Assembly (NCBI RefSeq): GCF_000759475.1
Contig: NZ_CP009454.1
Span: 930,001 to 994,000, forward strand
From: Pantoea rwandensis
GTDB taxonomy: Bacteria; Pseudomonadota; Gammaproteobacteria; Enterobacterales; Enterobacteriaceae
DNA length: 64,000 bases
Reading direction: 5' to 3'
Under the pieces are notes generated by a model. That model saw only the letters and a program-made list of their open reading frames with translations, made no database searches and was not told where the DNA came from. A program made the translations under genes and the position numbers. Positions 41,770 to 52,658 of this stretch are shown here, piece by piece; the stretch's first letter is position 1, and each line of letters begins with the position of its first letter.

Positions 41770-42909
41770 TCACGCATCACGGGCCAGGCCTTTCTCGACG
41801 GCGCGCACTAAGCGCTGTTTCTTAGCGGGCTGAACCTCTACCCCCTGTGCTGCACGTTTCTGTAACTGCTGCGCGATGGCCCAGTCAATATGCTCATCCA
41901 GCATGGCGTGTTCACCGCTACGCATTTGCAACGCCGCCAGATTTTCCTCTGCCCAGGGCGCATTGCCCAATGCCACCGCGATGTTCCTCAGCCAGCGCAA
42001 GTGGCCGATGCGACGAATCGCCGAGCCTTCCGTGACACGCAAGAATTTCGCTTCGTCCCACTGAAAAAGATCCACCAACGGTGGCGCGTGCAGCACCGCA
42101 CGCGGTGAGAAATCATCTTCATCGGTTAACTGACCGTAACGATTCCACGGACAGATAAGCTGGCAATCGTCACATCCGTAGATGCGGTTACCAATCAGCG
42201 GGCGGAACTCTTCCGGTATCGCGCCTTCGAGTTCGATGGTGAGATAGGAAATACAGCGCCGCGCGTCAACCACATAAGGCTCAACGATGGCGGAAGTAGG
42301 GCAAATAGTGATGCAGGCGACGCAGCGACCGCACTGTTCTTCCTGTGGCTGATCGACGGGCAACGGCAAATCAATCAGCAACTCGCCGAGAAAGAACCAG
42401 GAACCGGCTTCACGATTGAGAATGAGCGAGTGTTTACCGGTCCAGCCCAGGCCTGCTTTGGCGGCAATCGGGCGCTCGAGAATCGGTGCGGAATCGACAA
42501 ACGGGCGGAAATTGAGTTCGCCACAATGCGCCTGGATCATCTCTCCAAGCTTTTTCAGTCGATTGCGCAATACTTTGTGATAATCGCGGCCCAGCGCATA
42601 GCGGCTGACATAACCCAACTGGGGATTTTTTAAGGTACTGGCAAACGCTGCTTTCGCGGGAAGATAGTTCATGCGCACGCTGATCACGCGCAGTGTGCCG
42701 GGCAGGAGTTCGTGTGGGCGGGCACGCATCATACCGTGACGCGCCATCCAGTCCATTTCTCCGTGATACTGCTTCTCCAGCCAATCCTGTAATTTGGGCT
42801 CTTCAGCGCTGAGATTGGTATCGCAAATACCAACCTGCTGAAAGCCAAGTTCGCGCCCCCACAGTTTAATTTGGTGGGCAAGCTGTTGAAGATCGAGAGG
42901 GTATGACAT
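41770..42909 (-). CDS. queG: Epoxyqueuosine reductase QueG
   Basis: Cobalamin-dependent iron-sulfur enzyme that converts epoxyqueuosine to queuosine in tRNA anticodons. It has 379 residues (E. coli 379). The N-terminal cobalamin-binding part (about 1-180) is followed by two 4Fe-4S motifs, CGRCVACITICPTSA (with a further C downstream) and CDDCQLICPWN, and a C-terminal HEAT-like RNA-binding region. Its start codon overlaps the divergent nnr start by two bases. Confidence 0.97.
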   Translation of the reverse strand: MSYPLDLQQLAHQIKLWGRELGFQQVGICDTNLSAEEPKLQDWLEKQYHGEMDWMARHGMMRARPHELLPGTLRVISVRMNYLPAKAAFASTLKNPQLGYVSRYALGRDYHKVLRNRLKKLGEMIQAHCGELNFRPFVDSAPILERPIAAKAGLGWTGKHSLILNREAGSWFFLGELLIDLPLPVDQPQEEQCGRCVACITICPTSAIVEPYVVDARRCISYLTIELEGAIPEEFRPLIGNRIYGCDDCQLICPWNRYGQLTDEDDFSPRAVLHAPPLVDLFQWDEAKFLRVTEGSAIRRIGHLRWLRNIAVALGNAPWAEENLAALQMRSGEHAMLDEHIDWAIAQQLQKRAAQGVEVQPAKKQRLVRAVEKGLARDA

Positions 42910-44425
42910 GAGAAACCAGGCAATTGAAGCAAACCCGCGCAGTTTACCACACTCTGTCTGGCCTGCGCAGGCGATAGGGCAACTGGAGCGCGATGCGGCG
43001 GATAGCCTGGGTTTAACCTTGTACGAATTAATGCTGCGCGCCGGGCAGGCGAGCTATGAGCGAGTGCGGGCACAGTGGCCGCAGGCGCAGCACTGGCTGA
43101 TTCTCTGCGGACAGGGTAATAACGGGGGCGATGGCTATGTGGTGGCGCGGCTGGCACAGGCGGCGGGATTGCGCGTCACATTGCTGGCGTGTAGCGGCAA
43201 TAAACCCTTGCCGGAAGAAGCACAGCAGGCGCAAGAAGCCTGGCTGGCGGCGGGAGGGGTGATACATGCCCCGGATGCGCCATGGCCGCAAAACATTGAT
43301 GTGATCGTCGATGCATTGCTCGGTACTGGCATCAATCGTGCGCCAGCCGCACCTTACGCTGAATTGATTGATCTGGCCAATGCACATGCCGCGCCCATCT
43401 TCGCGATAGATATTCCCTCGGGATTGGATGCCGCCACTGGCACCACGCCTGGCAACGCCATCAACGCGGATGTCACCCTGAGTATGATTGTGCTGAAACC
43501 GGGATTGTTGACCGGTAAAGCTCGCGATCACGTGGGCCGGTTGCATTGTGATGCACTAGGGCTGAACACCTTCCTCGCAGGCGAGACGGCCCCCATGCAA
43601 CGCTACGATGCGGCTGATCTGGCGCACTGGCTGAAACCACGAAAAGCCACTTCGCACAAAGGCGACCATGGACGTTTAGTGGTGGTGGGAGGGGATACTG
43701 GCACCGCCGGGGCAATCCGAATGACGGCAGAAGCAGCGCTGCGCAGTGGTGCTGGGCTTGTGCGCGTGCTCACGCATGAAGATAATATCGGCCCGATTCT
43801 GACGGCACGGCCGGAGCTCATGGTCGATGCGTTGGGTGAAGAAACGCTGGAACAAGCCCTGCAATGGGCTGACGTGATCGCTATCGGACCCGGACTGGGA
43901 CAACGCGATTGGGCTCAGAAGGCACTGAAAAAAGTCGCGGCCAGTGAAAAGCCGATGCTTTGGGATGCTGATGCGCTTAACCTGCTGGCAATCAAGCCGG
44001 ATTACCGTCAGAATCGCATCATTACTCCGCATCCTGGCGAGGCCGCACGACTGTTAGGCGTTAAGACCCGTGAGGTCGAGCGCGATCGCTTACAGGCGGC
44101 ACAAACGCTGGCAAAACGCTATGGCGGGGTGGTGGTGCTGAAAGGCGCAGGCACGATCGTGGCCAGCGCGGCAGGTGACATCGCGATTGCGGATGTAGGC
44201 AATGCGGGGATGGCATCCGGCGGCATGGGCGATGTACTGAGCGGTATCATTGCGGCCATGCTGGGCCAGAAACTGACTTTACTTGAGGCAGCCAGCGCGG
44301 GCTGTGTCGCACACGGTGCAGCGGCAGATGCGGTTGCCCGGCAGCGCGGTACGCGCGGCATGTTAGCCACTGATTTGTTCGAACTGCTGTGGCAGTTTGT
44401 TAATCCAGAGATGATCCAACAATAA
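42908..44425 (+). CDS. nnr: Bifunctional NAD(P)HX epimerase / ADP-dependent NAD(P)HX dehydratase
   Basis: Repairs hydrated NADH and NADPH: an N-terminal epimerase converts R to S forms and a C-terminal kinase-fold domain dehydrates the S form. It has 505 residues. The epimerase domain (about 15-215) carries LCGQGNNGGDGYVVARLA, and the dehydratase domain (about 225-500) carries HKGDHGRLVVVGGDTGTAGA and GNAGMASGGMGDVLSGIIAA. The start overlaps the divergent queG start (CATG). It is the first gene of the long nnr-tsaE-amiB-mutL-miaA-hfq run. Confidence 0.97.
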   Translation: MRNQAIEANPRSLPHSVWPAQAIGQLERDAADSLGLTLYELMLRAGQASYERVRAQWPQAQHWLILCGQGNNGGDGYVVARLAQAAGLRVTLLACSGNKPLPEEAQQAQEAWLAAGGVIHAPDAPWPQNIDVIVDALLGTGINRAPAAPYAELIDLANAHAAPIFAIDIPSGLDAATGTTPGNAINADVTLSMIVLKPGLLTGKARDHVGRLHCDALGLNTFLAGETAPMQRYDAADLAHWLKPRKATSHKGDHGRLVVVGGDTGTAGAIRMTAEAALRSGAGLVRVLTHEDNIGPILTARPELMVDALGEETLEQALQWADVIAIGPGLGQRDWAQKALKKVAASEKPMLWDADALNLLAIKPDYRQNRIITPHPGEAARLLGVKTREVERDRLQAAQTLAKRYGGVVVLKGAGTIVASAAGDIAIADVGNAGMASGGMGDVLSGIIAAMLGQKLTLLEAASAGCVAHGAAADAVARQRGTRGMLATDLFELLWQFVNPEMIQQ

Positions 44426-44428
44426 AGC

Positions 44429-44905
44429 ATGAAGACCTGTGTTATCCCTTTGCCCGATGAGGCGGCAACCCTAAATCTGGGTGCGCAACTGGCCCGCGTT
44501 TGCAGCAGCGCGTTGGTGATCTATCTTTATGGCGATCTCGGCGCCGGTAAAACCACGTTTAGCCGCGGCTTTTTGCAGGCGCTTGGCCATCAGGGTAATG
44601 TCAAAAGCCCAACTTATACGCTGGTGGAGCCGTACGAACTCGGCTCACGCACGCTGTATCACTTCGATCTTTATCGCCTGGCCGATCCTGAAGAGCTGGA
44701 GTTTATGGGTATCCGCGATTACTTCAGCGGGGATGCATTGTGTCTGGTCGAATGGCCGCAGCAGGGCGCCGGCGTATTGCCCGAACCCGATCTGGCATTG
44801 ACGCTGCGCTACGTGGACGCGGCGCGAGAAGCGGAGATCCGCGCGGTATCTGCGGTGGGTGAAACGTTGCTGGCTCAGTTCCAGCAAGGCAGGGAATCGG
44901 CATGA
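44429..44905 (+). CDS. tsaE: tRNA threonylcarbamoyladenosine biosynthesis ATPase TsaE
   Basis: ATPase that with TsaB and TsaD makes the essential t6A modification at position 37 of ANN-decoding tRNAs. It has 158 residues. The P-loop [13 protein letters not shown] is at about 35-47, the threonine/serine region [12 protein letters not shown] follows, and a conserved HFDLYRL motif. It starts three bases after nnr and overlaps amiB by four bases (ATGA). Confidence 0.98.
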   Translation: MKTCVIPLPDEAATLNLGAQLARVCSSALVIYLYGDLGAGKTTFSRGFLQALGHQGNVKSPTYTLVEPYELGSRTLYHFDLYRLADPEELEFMGIRDYFSGDALCLVEWPQQGAGVLPEPDLALTLRYVDAAREAEIRAVSAVGETLLAQFQQGRESA

Positions 44906-46551
44906 CCGCATGGATGAAAGGGATTGTGCTGGCTGCGCTCTGTATCGTTTCTGCTTCTGCGTTATCTGCCACCTTGTCAGATATCAAAGTCGATAACGGC
45001 GACAGCCAGGCAACCGTCACGCTGAGTTTTAATGGTCAACCCGTGTATGGTTTCTTCCCGCTGCATAATCCCAATCGTGTGGTGCTGGATATTCGGCAAA
45101 GCGGCGCGATTAAGGGCTTACCGCTGAACTTTAGCGGCGAAAATATCGTACAACGTATTCGTAATAGCCAGCCGAAAGACAAACAGAGTATTCGTTTGGT
45201 GTTCGAACTGACCCAGGCGGCACACACGCGTGCCAGCACCCAACGTGACGGCAATCAGTATCGCGTGGTGTTTACCATTCGCGGTACGCAACCGGCAAAA
45301 CGCAGCACTGCTGCCGCACCGGTGACCACCGCCCGCCAAAGCGAAAGTGCCGCGAATCCGTTTAATGCCAATCCGGTGACCACCGTCACCAGCAGCAACA
45401 CCACGGTACGTCCGGGTGGCGCCGTTTCACGCAATGACACGGTGATTGTGGCGATTGACGCCGGCCACGGTGGTCAGGACCCCGGCGCATCGGGCCAGCA
45501 TGGCCTGCACGAGAAGAACGTCACCATTGCCATTGCGCGCAAACTGAAAGCGCTGATGGATCAGGACCCGATGTTTAAACCTGTGCTGACGCGAAACGGC
45601 GATTACTTTATCTCGGTGATGGGTCGTTCCGAGGTGGCGCGAAAAGAGAATGCCAACTTACTGGTATCGATTCACGCCGATGCCGCGCCTAATCATTCGG
45701 CGACCGGCGCATCCGTTTGGGTGTTGTCAAACCGTCGCGCCAATAACGAAATGGCGAACTGGCTGGAACAGAAAGAGAAGCAGTCCGAATTGCTGGGCGG
45801 TGCCGGTGATTTACTGGCAAACAGCCAGGCTGATCCTTACTTAAGCCAGGCGGTACTGGATCTGCAATTCGGCCATTCACAGCGCGTTGGCTATGATGTT
45901 GCGGTGAAAGTGCTGCAGCAACTGCGCGGAGTGACGCCGTTGCACAAACGTTTACCGGAACATGCCAGCTTAGGCGTGTTGCGTTCCCCGGATATCCCTT
46001 CTTTACTGGTTGAGACTGGCTTTATCAGTAACGCGGCGGAGGAGCGGCTGCTTGGCAGCAGCGCGTATCAGGAGAAAATTGCTCAGTCGATCTATAAAGG
46101 ACTGCGCAACTATTTCCTCGCGCATCCGCTGCAATCCATCCCAAAGGAGGAAAACCGGCCGCTGGACAGCGCACCAGCGGTTAGCGTGGCCAGCAACCCG
46201 GCAACCGGAACCGTGCAATACACTGGCGCGACGCAGCGCCATACGGTGACGCGGGGTGAGACGTTGTCAGGTATTGCCGCCAAATACGGTGTCAGCATGG
46301 CAACCCTGCGTGACCTCAATAGCCTGAAGCGCGATGTGGTGTGGGTCGGGCAACGTTTGAAAGTCCCGGCAAAATCGGGCGTTAGCGTGACCGCTGCGAG
46401 TCGTCCTACCCGACACAAAGTGGTACGCGGTGACTCACTCACTGGGATTGCCGCTCATTATGGTGTCAGCCCCAAAGCCATCATGCAGGCGAATAATATG
46501 AAGTCGAGCAACGTGATGCTGGGGCAAAACTTAAAGATTCCACAATCCTGA
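44902..46551 (+). CDS. amiB: N-acetylmuramoyl-L-alanine amidase AmiB with two LysM repeats
   Basis: Periplasmic zinc amidase that splits septal murein during cell separation, activated by EnvC. It has 549 residues against 445 in E. coli. A signal peptide (about 1-23) is followed by an AMIN domain (about 25-130), a linker rich in Ala, Thr and Ser, and the Amidase_3 catalytic domain (about 182-410; [31 protein letters not shown]). Two C-terminal LysM repeats follow (about 447-490 and 505-549), which E. coli AmiB lacks and which should bind peptidoglycan directly. It overlaps tsaE by four bases. Confidence 0.97.
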   Translation: MTAWMKGIVLAALCIVSASALSATLSDIKVDNGDSQATVTLSFNGQPVYGFFPLHNPNRVVLDIRQSGAIKGLPLNFSGENIVQRIRNSQPKDKQSIRLVFELTQAAHTRASTQRDGNQYRVVFTIRGTQPAKRSTAAAPVTTARQSESAANPFNANPVTTVTSSNTTVRPGGAVSRNDTVIVAIDAGHGGQDPGASGQHGLHEKNVTIAIARKLKALMDQDPMFKPVLTRNGDYFISVMGRSEVARKENANLLVSIHADAAPNHSATGASVWVLSNRRANNEMANWLEQKEKQSELLGGAGDLLANSQADPYLSQAVLDLQFGHSQRVGYDVAVKVLQQLRGVTPLHKRLPEHASLGVLRSPDIPSLLVETGFISNAAEERLLGSSAYQEKIAQSIYKGLRNYFLAHPLQSIPKEENRPLDSAPAVSVASNPATGTVQYTGATQRHTVTRGETLSGIAAKYGVSMATLRDLNSLKRDVVWVGQRLKVPAKSGVSVTAASRPTRHKVVRGDSLTGIAAHYGVSPKAIMQANNMKSSNVMLGQNLKIPQS

Positions 46552-46593
46552 TTGCTGGCGCTGCGGCGCCAGTCTGCTTAAAGGATCACCACC

Positions 46594-48465
46594 ATGCCAA
46601 TACAGATTTTACCCCCGCAGCTGGCGAACCAGATTGCCGCCGGCGAAGTGGTTGAGCGCCCGGCATCGGTCGTAAAAGAGCTGGTGGAAAACAGTCTTGA
46701 TGCCGGAGCAACGCGCATCGACGTTGATATCGAAAAAGGCGGCGCGAAATTGATTCGCATCCGCGACAACGGTTGTGGCATCGCCAAAGCCGAACTGGCC
46801 ATGGCATTGGCTCGCCATGCCACCAGTAAAATTGCTTCGCTGGATGATCTTGAGGCGATTATGAGCCTCGGTTTTCGCGGCGAAGCCCTCGCCAGTATCA
46901 GTTCGGTTTCACGCCTCACGCTAACTTCTCGCACCGCGGATCAACACGAAGCCTGGCAAGCCTATGCGGAAGGACGTGATATGGATGTCACGGTGAAACC
47001 CGCAGCACATCCTGTCGGGACGTCGCTGGAAGTGCTCGATCTATTTTACAACACCCCGGCGCGGCGCAAGTTCATGCGCACTGAGAAGACCGAATTTACC
47101 CATATTGATGAAGTGATTCGCCGTATCGCGCTGGCGCGCTTTGACGTGGCAATTTCGCTGACCCACAACGGTAAGATGATTCGCCAGTATCGCGCGGTGG
47201 ATCAGGAAGCGCAGCGTGAACGCCGTCTTGGCGCCATCTGTGGCACCCCCTTTATGCAGCATGCTCTGCGCATTGACTGGCAACATGACGATCTGGCGTT
47301 ACGTGGATGGGTGGCCGATCCCGCCGGGTCACGTCAGGTCACAGACCTGCAATATTGCTACGTCAATGGACGCATGATGCGTGACAAGCTGATCAACCAT
47401 GCGATTCGGCAGGCGTATCAGACGCAGTTGGGGGAAGATCAACAGCCCGCTTATGTGCTCTATCTGGAGATCGATCCCCATCAGGTGGATGTCAACGTTC
47501 ATCCCGCCAAGCACGAAGTGCGTTTTCATCAGTCACGACTGGTGCATGATTTCATCTGGCAAGGCGTGATGAGCGCTTTGCAGTCGAGCCGTGTCGCAGA
47601 GTTGCCAATCGCGCATGCGGAAGAGCCCGCGCCGAAGTGGCAACCAGAGAACCGACAGGCTGCGGGGACGAATCATTTTGCGCAACCGGCGAGCACACCA
47701 CGCAGTAGCACCAGCTCCATCAGCAGCGGTGCGGCTGCGGCGGGAACACACGCGGGTTGGCAGAATAAAGAGCCGGTCTATCGCGCACGTGAAGGTGCTG
47801 CTTATCAGCAGCTCATGAAAACGCCTGCGGCCGACACGCCTCGCGCCGCCGCGCCGCAACCGGCACCTGTGCGTCAACCTGAAGCACGGGAAGCGCCGTT
47901 GGCCGCACATGCACAAAGTTTTGGTCGCGTGCTGAGTGTGATGCATGAGCAATATGCGCTGTTAGAACGTGGCCCACAGTTACAGTTGTTGTCACTCAGT
48001 GTGGCCTCACGCTGGCTGAAACAGGCCCAGTTACAACCGGGAGAAGAGGGCTTAAAACCCCAACCTTTACTTATTCCGGTGCGGCTGAAAATTGCCAAAG
48101 AAGAGTTGAATGTGATCGATACTCAGGGCGGACTGTTACGGCTGATGGGCATTGATTTACAACGAGAAGGTCAGCACGTCACCTTGCGCGCTGTCCCTTT
48201 ACCGTTACGCACACAAAATTTACAAATCTTGATTCCAGAACTGTTAGGCTATCTCGCCCGGCAGCAAGAGGTTTCTGCATCGGCGCTGGCCCAATGGCTG
48301 GCACGTCGTGATGATGCAGAAAACGCTCACTGGAATCACTCGCAGGCGATTGCACTGTTGGCAGAGCTCGAACGACTTTGCCCGCACTTGCTTAAATCGC
48401 CGCCTTCAGGTCTGTTACAGACCATTGAGATTGAGAGCGCGATGAACGCGTTGAAGCATGAGTGA
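46594..48465 (+). CDS. mutL: DNA mismatch repair protein MutL
   Basis: ATPase that couples MutS mismatch recognition to MutH nicking and UvrD unwinding. It has 623 residues. The N-terminal GHKL ATPase (about 1-330) shows [18 protein letters not shown] and [10 protein letters not shown]. The variable linker (about 335-430) is rich in alanine and proline, and the C-terminal dimerisation domain covers about 430-620. The endonuclease motif DQHA(X)2E(X)4E is absent, as expected in a MutH-containing lineage. It overlaps miaA by eight bases. Confidence 0.98.
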   Translation: MPIQILPPQLANQIAAGEVVERPASVVKELVENSLDAGATRIDVDIEKGGAKLIRIRDNGCGIAKAELAMALARHATSKIASLDDLEAIMSLGFRGEALASISSVSRLTLTSRTADQHEAWQAYAEGRDMDVTVKPAAHPVGTSLEVLDLFYNTPARRKFMRTEKTEFTHIDEVIRRIALARFDVAISLTHNGKMIRQYRAVDQEAQRERRLGAICGTPFMQHALRIDWQHDDLALRGWVADPAGSRQVTDLQYCYVNGRMMRDKLINHAIRQAYQTQLGEDQQPAYVLYLEIDPHQVDVNVHPAKHEVRFHQSRLVHDFIWQGVMSALQSSRVAELPIAHAEEPAPKWQPENRQAAGTNHFAQPASTPRSSTSSISSGAAAAGTHAGWQNKEPVYRAREGAAYQQLMKTPAADTPRAAAPQPAPVRQPEAREAPLAAHAQSFGRVLSVMHEQYALLERGPQLQLLSLSVASRWLKQAQLQPGEEGLKPQPLLIPVRLKIAKEELNVIDTQGGLLRLMGIDLQREGQHVTLRAVPLPLRTQNLQILIPELLGYLARQQEVSASALAQWLARRDDAENAHWNHSQAIALLAELERLCPHLLKSPPSGLLQTIEIESAMNALKHE

Positions 48466-49399
48466 ACTAAACCAGGCTAGCCGGCCTAAGGCAATTTTTT
48501 TGATGGGGCCTACCGCCTCCGGTAAGACGGCATTAGCGATTTCGCTGCGTCAGCAACTTCCGGTGGAACTTATCAGCGTTGACTCTGCCTTAATCTATCG
48601 CGGGATGGATATTGGCACGGCGAAACCGTCGGCAGAGGAGTTAGCACAGGCGCCCCATCGTTTGCTGGACATTCGCGATCCAGCGGAAGCGTATTCCGCT
48701 GCTGAGTTTCGTCGCGATGCGCTGGCAGAAATGGCGGAGATTACTCAAAAGGGTAAGATTCCGTTGCTTGTTGGTGGAACCATGCTCTACTTCAAGGCGT
48801 TACTTGAAGGATTGTCGCCGCTGCCCTCGGCCGATCCCGAGGTGCGTCAGCGGATAGAGCAAATGGCGGCGGAGAAAGGGTGGGATGCCCTGCACCGCCA
48901 GCTGTGTGAAATCGATCCGGTCGCCGGTAGTCGTATTCATCCGAATGATCCGCAGAGACTTTCGCGAGCACTGGAAGTTTTTTTTATTTCGGGTAAAACT
49001 TTAACGGAACTGACAAAAACATCCGGCGAAGCGTTACCCTACGACGTGTACCAGTTTGCTATCGCTCCGGCGAATCGTGAACTGATACATCAACGCATTG
49101 CGTTGCGTTACGACCAGATGCTAGCGTCAGGATTTGAAGCGGAGGCTCGTGAACTGTTTGCACGAGGTGATTTGCATACGGATATGCCTTCCATTCGTTG
49201 TGTAGGTTATCGCCAGATGTGGTCTTATCTCTCTGGTGAAATCGATTACGACGAAATGGTTTATCGGGGAATTTGCGCCACCCGGCAGCTCGCTAAACGC
49301 CAGATGACCTGGTTACGTGGCTGGTCCAACGTCCACTGGTTAGACAGTGACGAGCCAGAATTAGCCCGTAATGCGGTGCTTCAGGTAGTTAGTGCGTAG
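48458..49399 (+). CDS. miaA: tRNA dimethylallyltransferase MiaA
   Basis: Adds the isopentenyl group to A37 of tRNAs that read UNN codons. It has 313 residues (E. coli 316). The P-loop [15 protein letters not shown] is near residues 14-28, with the DMAPP and tRNA-binding region [18 protein letters not shown] and the swinging insert after [16 protein letters not shown]. It overlaps mutL and is 110 bases upstream of hfq, in whose leader the hfq promoters lie. Confidence 0.98.
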   Translation: MSELNQASRPKAIFLMGPTASGKTALAISLRQQLPVELISVDSALIYRGMDIGTAKPSAEELAQAPHRLLDIRDPAEAYSAAEFRRDALAEMAEITQKGKIPLLVGGTMLYFKALLEGLSPLPSADPEVRQRIEQMAAEKGWDALHRQLCEIDPVAGSRIHPNDPQRLSRALEVFFISGKTLTELTKTSGEALPYDVYQFAIAPANRELIHQRIALRYDQMLASGFEAEARELFARGDLHTDMPSIRCVGYRQMWSYLSGEIDYDEMVYRGICATRQLAKRQMTWLRGWSNVHWLDSDEPELARNAVLQVVSA

Positions 49400-49509
49400 C
49401 AGGGATGATTGTGTACAATTGGTCCGTTATCGTGCGCAAATTTTTACGCAGTTTTTCTGAACCACGGTTCTTAAAGTAACAAACAACAAGCATATAAGGA
49501 AAAGATAGA

Positions 49510-49827
49510 ATGGCTAAGGGGCAATCATTACAAGACCCGTTTTTGAACGCATTGCGTCGTGAACGTGTACCGGTTTCGATCTATTTGGTGAATGGTATTA
49601 AGCTGCAAGGACAAATTGAATCCTTTGATCAGTTCGTCATTCTGTTGAAAAACACGGTTAGCCAGATGGTGTACAAGCACGCCATCTCTACAGTGGTTCC
49701 TTCTCGTCCGGTTTCGCACCATAGCAACAACCCGGGCGGTAGCGGTGGCAGCAGCAATTACCACCATAGCGGAAGCAACCAGGGCGCTCAGTCGCAGCCA
49801 CAACAAGACGGCGATAACGCAGAATAA
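49510..49827 (+). CDS. hfq: RNA chaperone Hfq
   Basis: Hexameric Sm-like protein that pairs small regulatory RNAs with their mRNA targets. It has 105 residues (E. coli 102). The Sm1 motif lies in [20 protein letters not shown] and the Sm2 motif in [11 protein letters not shown]; the proximal-face residues are intact. The disordered C-terminal tail (about 70-105) is rich in Ser, Asn, His and Gly and ends in acidic residues. It is followed by a hairpin before hflX. Confidence 0.99.
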   Translation: MAKGQSLQDPFLNALRRERVPVSIYLVNGIKLQGQIESFDQFVILLKNTVSQMVYKHAISTVVPSRPVSHHSNNPGGSGGSSNYHHSGSNQGAQSQPQQDGDNAE

Positions 49828-49845
49828 TTTTGCGCTGCCGTAAAG

Positions 49846-49890
49846 CCAGGGCTGGGGAGCGAAAGCGTTTTCCCGTCCTGGTTATTTTAT
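49846..49890 (+). terminator. Hairpin between hfq and hflX
   Basis: CCAGG...GGGA and TCCC..CCTGG arms (49846-49881) fold around GCGAAAGC, followed by TTATTTTATTTT. It is a likely partial terminator, since hflX follows after 26 bases and is cotranscribed in enterics. Confidence 0.7.
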
Positions 49891-49907
49891 TTTAGCGAGG
49901 TTATAGC

Positions 49908-51188
49908 TTGTTTGACCGTTATGATGCCGGTGAGCAGGCCGTACTGGTACACATCTGGTTCTCCCAAGACAAAGAGCTGGAAGATTTGCAGGAGTTCGAA
50001 ACTCTTGTCTCTTCTGCGGGCGTCGAAGCGCTGCAAGTCATTACGGGCAGCCGTAAAGCGCCACATCCCAAATATTTTGTCGGTGAAGGAAAGGCAGTTG
50101 AAATTGCCGATGCGGTGAAAGCGAGTGGAGCATCGGTCGTATTATTCGATCATGCCTTATCGCCTGCCCAGGAACGTAATCTCGAGCGAGTGTGTGAATG
50201 TCGCGTTGTCGACCGCACTGGCTTAATTCTCGATATTTTTGCTCAGCGCGCCCGTACCCATGAGGGTAAATTACAGGTCGAGCTGGCACAGTTGCGCCAC
50301 ATGGCAACCCGTTTGGTGCGTGGATGGACGCACCTTGAGCGCCAAAAAGGCGGTATTGGTTTGCGTGGTCCCGGTGAAACGCAGCTGGAAACGGACCGCC
50401 GCTTACTGCGTAATCGCATTAGTCTCATCCTTTCTCGCCTTGAGCGTGTAGAGAAGCAGCGCGAACAGGGCCGACAAGCACGCGCCAAAGCCGATGTGCC
50501 GACCGTTTCGCTGGTGGGATACACCAACGCCGGCAAATCTACCCTGTTCAATGCGGTGACGTCAGCCAATGTGTATGCGGCAGATCAGCTGTTTGCGACC
50601 CTCGATCCGACACTGCGTCGCCTGAATGTGGCAGACGTGGGTGAGGTGGTTTTAGCGGATACCGTTGGGTTTATTCGCCACTTACCGCATGATTTAGTGG
50701 CGGCCTTTAAAGCCACACTGCAGGAAACACGTCAGGCGACGCTCTTGCTGCACGTGATTGACGCTGCCGATTTGCGCGTCAACGACAACATCGACGCTGT
50801 TAATGAAGTATTGGCAGAAATCGAATCGGATGAAATTCCCGCGCTGTTGATTATGAATAAAATCGACATGCTGGACGGTTTTGTGCCGCGTATTGATCGT
50901 GATGAAGAGAATAAGCCGACACGCGTCTGGCTTTCTGCTCAGAGCGGTGAAGGTCTACCCTTACTTTGGCAGGCGCTGTCTGAACGCTTAGCCGGTGAAA
51001 TTGCGCAGTATGATTTACGTCTGCCGCCAGAAGCGGGCCGTTTGCGCAGCCGCTTCTACCAACTGCAGGCGATTGAGAAAGAATGGAATGAAGATGATGG
51101 TTCTGTCGGTATGCATGTGCGAATGCCGATCGTTGACTGGCGTCGTTTGTGCAAACAGGAGCCGTCATTAGCCAGTTATATTGTTTGA
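49908..51188 (+). CDS. hflX: Ribosome-rescue GTPase HflX
   Basis: GTPase that splits stalled or heat-damaged 70S ribosomes. It has 426 residues, as in E. coli. The start is TTG at 49908, encoding the family N-terminus [16 protein letters not shown]; no better ATG exists. An N-terminal nucleotide-binding domain (about 20-190, with [12 protein letters not shown]) is followed by the G domain: G1 [11 protein letters not shown]3 in LADTVGFI, G4 MNKIDML. It is in the hfq-hflX-hflK-hflC order, with an ERIC element before hflK. Confidence 0.97.
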   Translation: MFDRYDAGEQAVLVHIWFSQDKELEDLQEFETLVSSAGVEALQVITGSRKAPHPKYFVGEGKAVEIADAVKASGASVVLFDHALSPAQERNLERVCECRVVDRTGLILDIFAQRARTHEGKLQVELAQLRHMATRLVRGWTHLERQKGGIGLRGPGETQLETDRRLLRNRISLILSRLERVEKQREQGRQARAKADVPTVSLVGYTNAGKSTLFNAVTSANVYAADQLFATLDPTLRRLNVADVGEVVLADTVGFIRHLPHDLVAAFKATLQETRQATLLLHVIDAADLRVNDNIDAVNEVLAEIESDEIPALLIMNKIDMLDGFVPRIDRDEENKPTRVWLSAQSGEGLPLLWQALSERLAGEIAQYDLRLPPEAGRLRSRFYQLQAIEKEWNEDDGSVGMHVRMPIVDWRRLCKQEPSLASYIV

Positions 51189-51260
51189 TATTGCCCTAAC
51201 GCCTTTACCCAACTTATTGAAAAATGCAGTGATGATTGCTGTGAACCGCAAATTAGCAGG

Positions 51261-51387
51261 TTATACCCGACTATTTCGGATTTCAGCATGGCGGCAACTG
51301 AGTGAATCTTCGGGCACTTACGTCAGTCAGTGACCGGAGTGCGCGAAGACAGCCAACGCAGCTGCAATTCGCAAGAGAAGGGTAAAA
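51261..51387 (+). repeat. ERIC element between hflX and hflK
   Basis: Exactly 127 bp from TTATACCCG to AGGGTAAA, matching the ERIC consensus throughout. The diagnostic inner blocks are GGCGGCAACTGAGTGAATC and CAGCCAACGCAGCTGCAATT, with the central dyad CTTACGTCAGTCAGTGAC. It lies 72 bases after hflX and ends 29 bases before the hflK start, inside the expected polycistronic transcript. Confidence 0.9.
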
Positions 51388-51416
51388 AACGTAAATACAA
51401 TAAATGGAGTAGAGAC

Positions 51417-52655
51417 ATGGCGTGGAATCAGCCCGGAAATAACGGACAGGACCGCGACCCGTGGGGAAGCAGCAATAATCAAGGCGGCAACTCTGGGGGA
51501 AATAAGGGAGGGCGCGATCAGGGGCCTCCTGATCTGGATGATATCTTCCGTAAGCTGAGTAAAAAACTCGGCGGACTGGGCGGTGGCAAACAGAGTGACA
51601 ACAACGGCCAGCGCGGCGGCGGTAGCGGTGGCAAACTGGTTGGCATCGTTGCCGTAGCTGCAGTGGTCATCTGGGCTGCCAGCGGTTTCTACACCATTAA
51701 AGAAGCAGAACGTGGGGTTGTGACTCGTTTTGGTAAGTTCAGCCATCTGGTTGAGCCGGGCCTGAACTGGAAGCCAACCTTTATCGATCAGGTGCGTGCC
51801 GTTAACGTTGAAGCGGTGCGTGAGCTGGCTGCTTCTGGCGTAATGCTAACTTCGGACGAAAACGTGGTGCGCGTGGAAATGAACGTGCAGTACCGCGTAA
51901 CCAATCCTGAGCAGTATTTGTACGCGGTTACAAGCGCTGACGACAGTTTGCGTCAGGCCACCGACAGTGCACTGCGCGGGGTGATTGGTCGTTCTACCAT
52001 GGACCGTATCCTCACTGAAGGTCGTACCGTGGTGCGTAGCGAGACGCAACGTGAGTTGGATGAAACCATCCGCCCTTACAACATGGGGATTACGCTGCTT
52101 GACGTTAACTTCCAGGCGGCACGTCCACCGGAAGAAGTGAAGGCCTCGTTTGACGATGCCATCGCCGCGCGTGAAAACCGTGAGCAGTACGTGCGTGAAG
52201 CAGAAGCTTATTCGAATGAAGTGCAGCCGCGTGCGAACGGTCAGGCGCAGCGTATTCTGGAAGAGGCCCGCGCATACAAAGAGCGCACGGTGTTAGAAGC
52301 GCAGGGTGAAGTGGCACGCTTTGCTTTACTGCTGCCGGAATACAAAGCCGCACCGCAAATCACCAAAGAGCGTCTGTATATCGAAAGCATGGAACGTGTG
52401 CTGAGCCATACGCGCAAAGTTCTGGTTAACGACCGTGGTAACAGCCTGATGGTGCTGCCGCTGGATCAACTGATGCGTGGTGGTCAGATTTCTGGCAGCC
52501 AGGCAGGCCAGAAAAACACTAATTTGATGAAGCTGCCTTCGTCTGGCAGCAGTGCCAGCAATGATGACTCTTCGTCTTACAGTCCGAGCAGCATCATGGA
52601 CCAGCGTCGCGCCAATGCGTTACGCAACGATACCCAGCGCGCAGGGAGGGAGTGA
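51417..52655 (+). CDS. hflK: HflK, FtsH-modulating membrane protein
   Basis: SPFH/prohibitin-like protein that forms with HflC the membrane cage around the FtsH protease. The ATG at 51417 gives 412 residues starting MAWNQPGNNGQDRDPWG; an upstream in-frame start lies within the ERIC repeat and is rejected. A Gly/Asn/Asp-rich N-terminal tail (about 1-75) precedes a membrane anchor (about 77-97). The SPFH domain (about 97-280), a coiled-coil and a Ser-rich tail follow. It is three bases upstream of hflC. Confidence 0.98.
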   Translation: MAWNQPGNNGQDRDPWGSSNNQGGNSGGNKGGRDQGPPDLDDIFRKLSKKLGGLGGGKQSDNNGQRGGGSGGKLVGIVAVAAVVIWAASGFYTIKEAERGVVTRFGKFSHLVEPGLNWKPTFIDQVRAVNVEAVRELAASGVMLTSDENVVRVEMNVQYRVTNPEQYLYAVTSADDSLRQATDSALRGVIGRSTMDRILTEGRTVVRSETQRELDETIRPYNMGITLLDVNFQAARPPEEVKASFDDAIAARENREQYVREAEAYSNEVQPRANGQAQRILEEARAYKERTVLEAQGEVARFALLLPEYKAAPQITKERLYIESMERVLSHTRKVLVNDRGNSLMVLPLDQLMRGGQISGSQAGQKNTNLMKLPSSGSSASNDDSSSYSPSSIMDQRRANALRNDTQRAGRE

Positions 52656-52658
52656 TCG

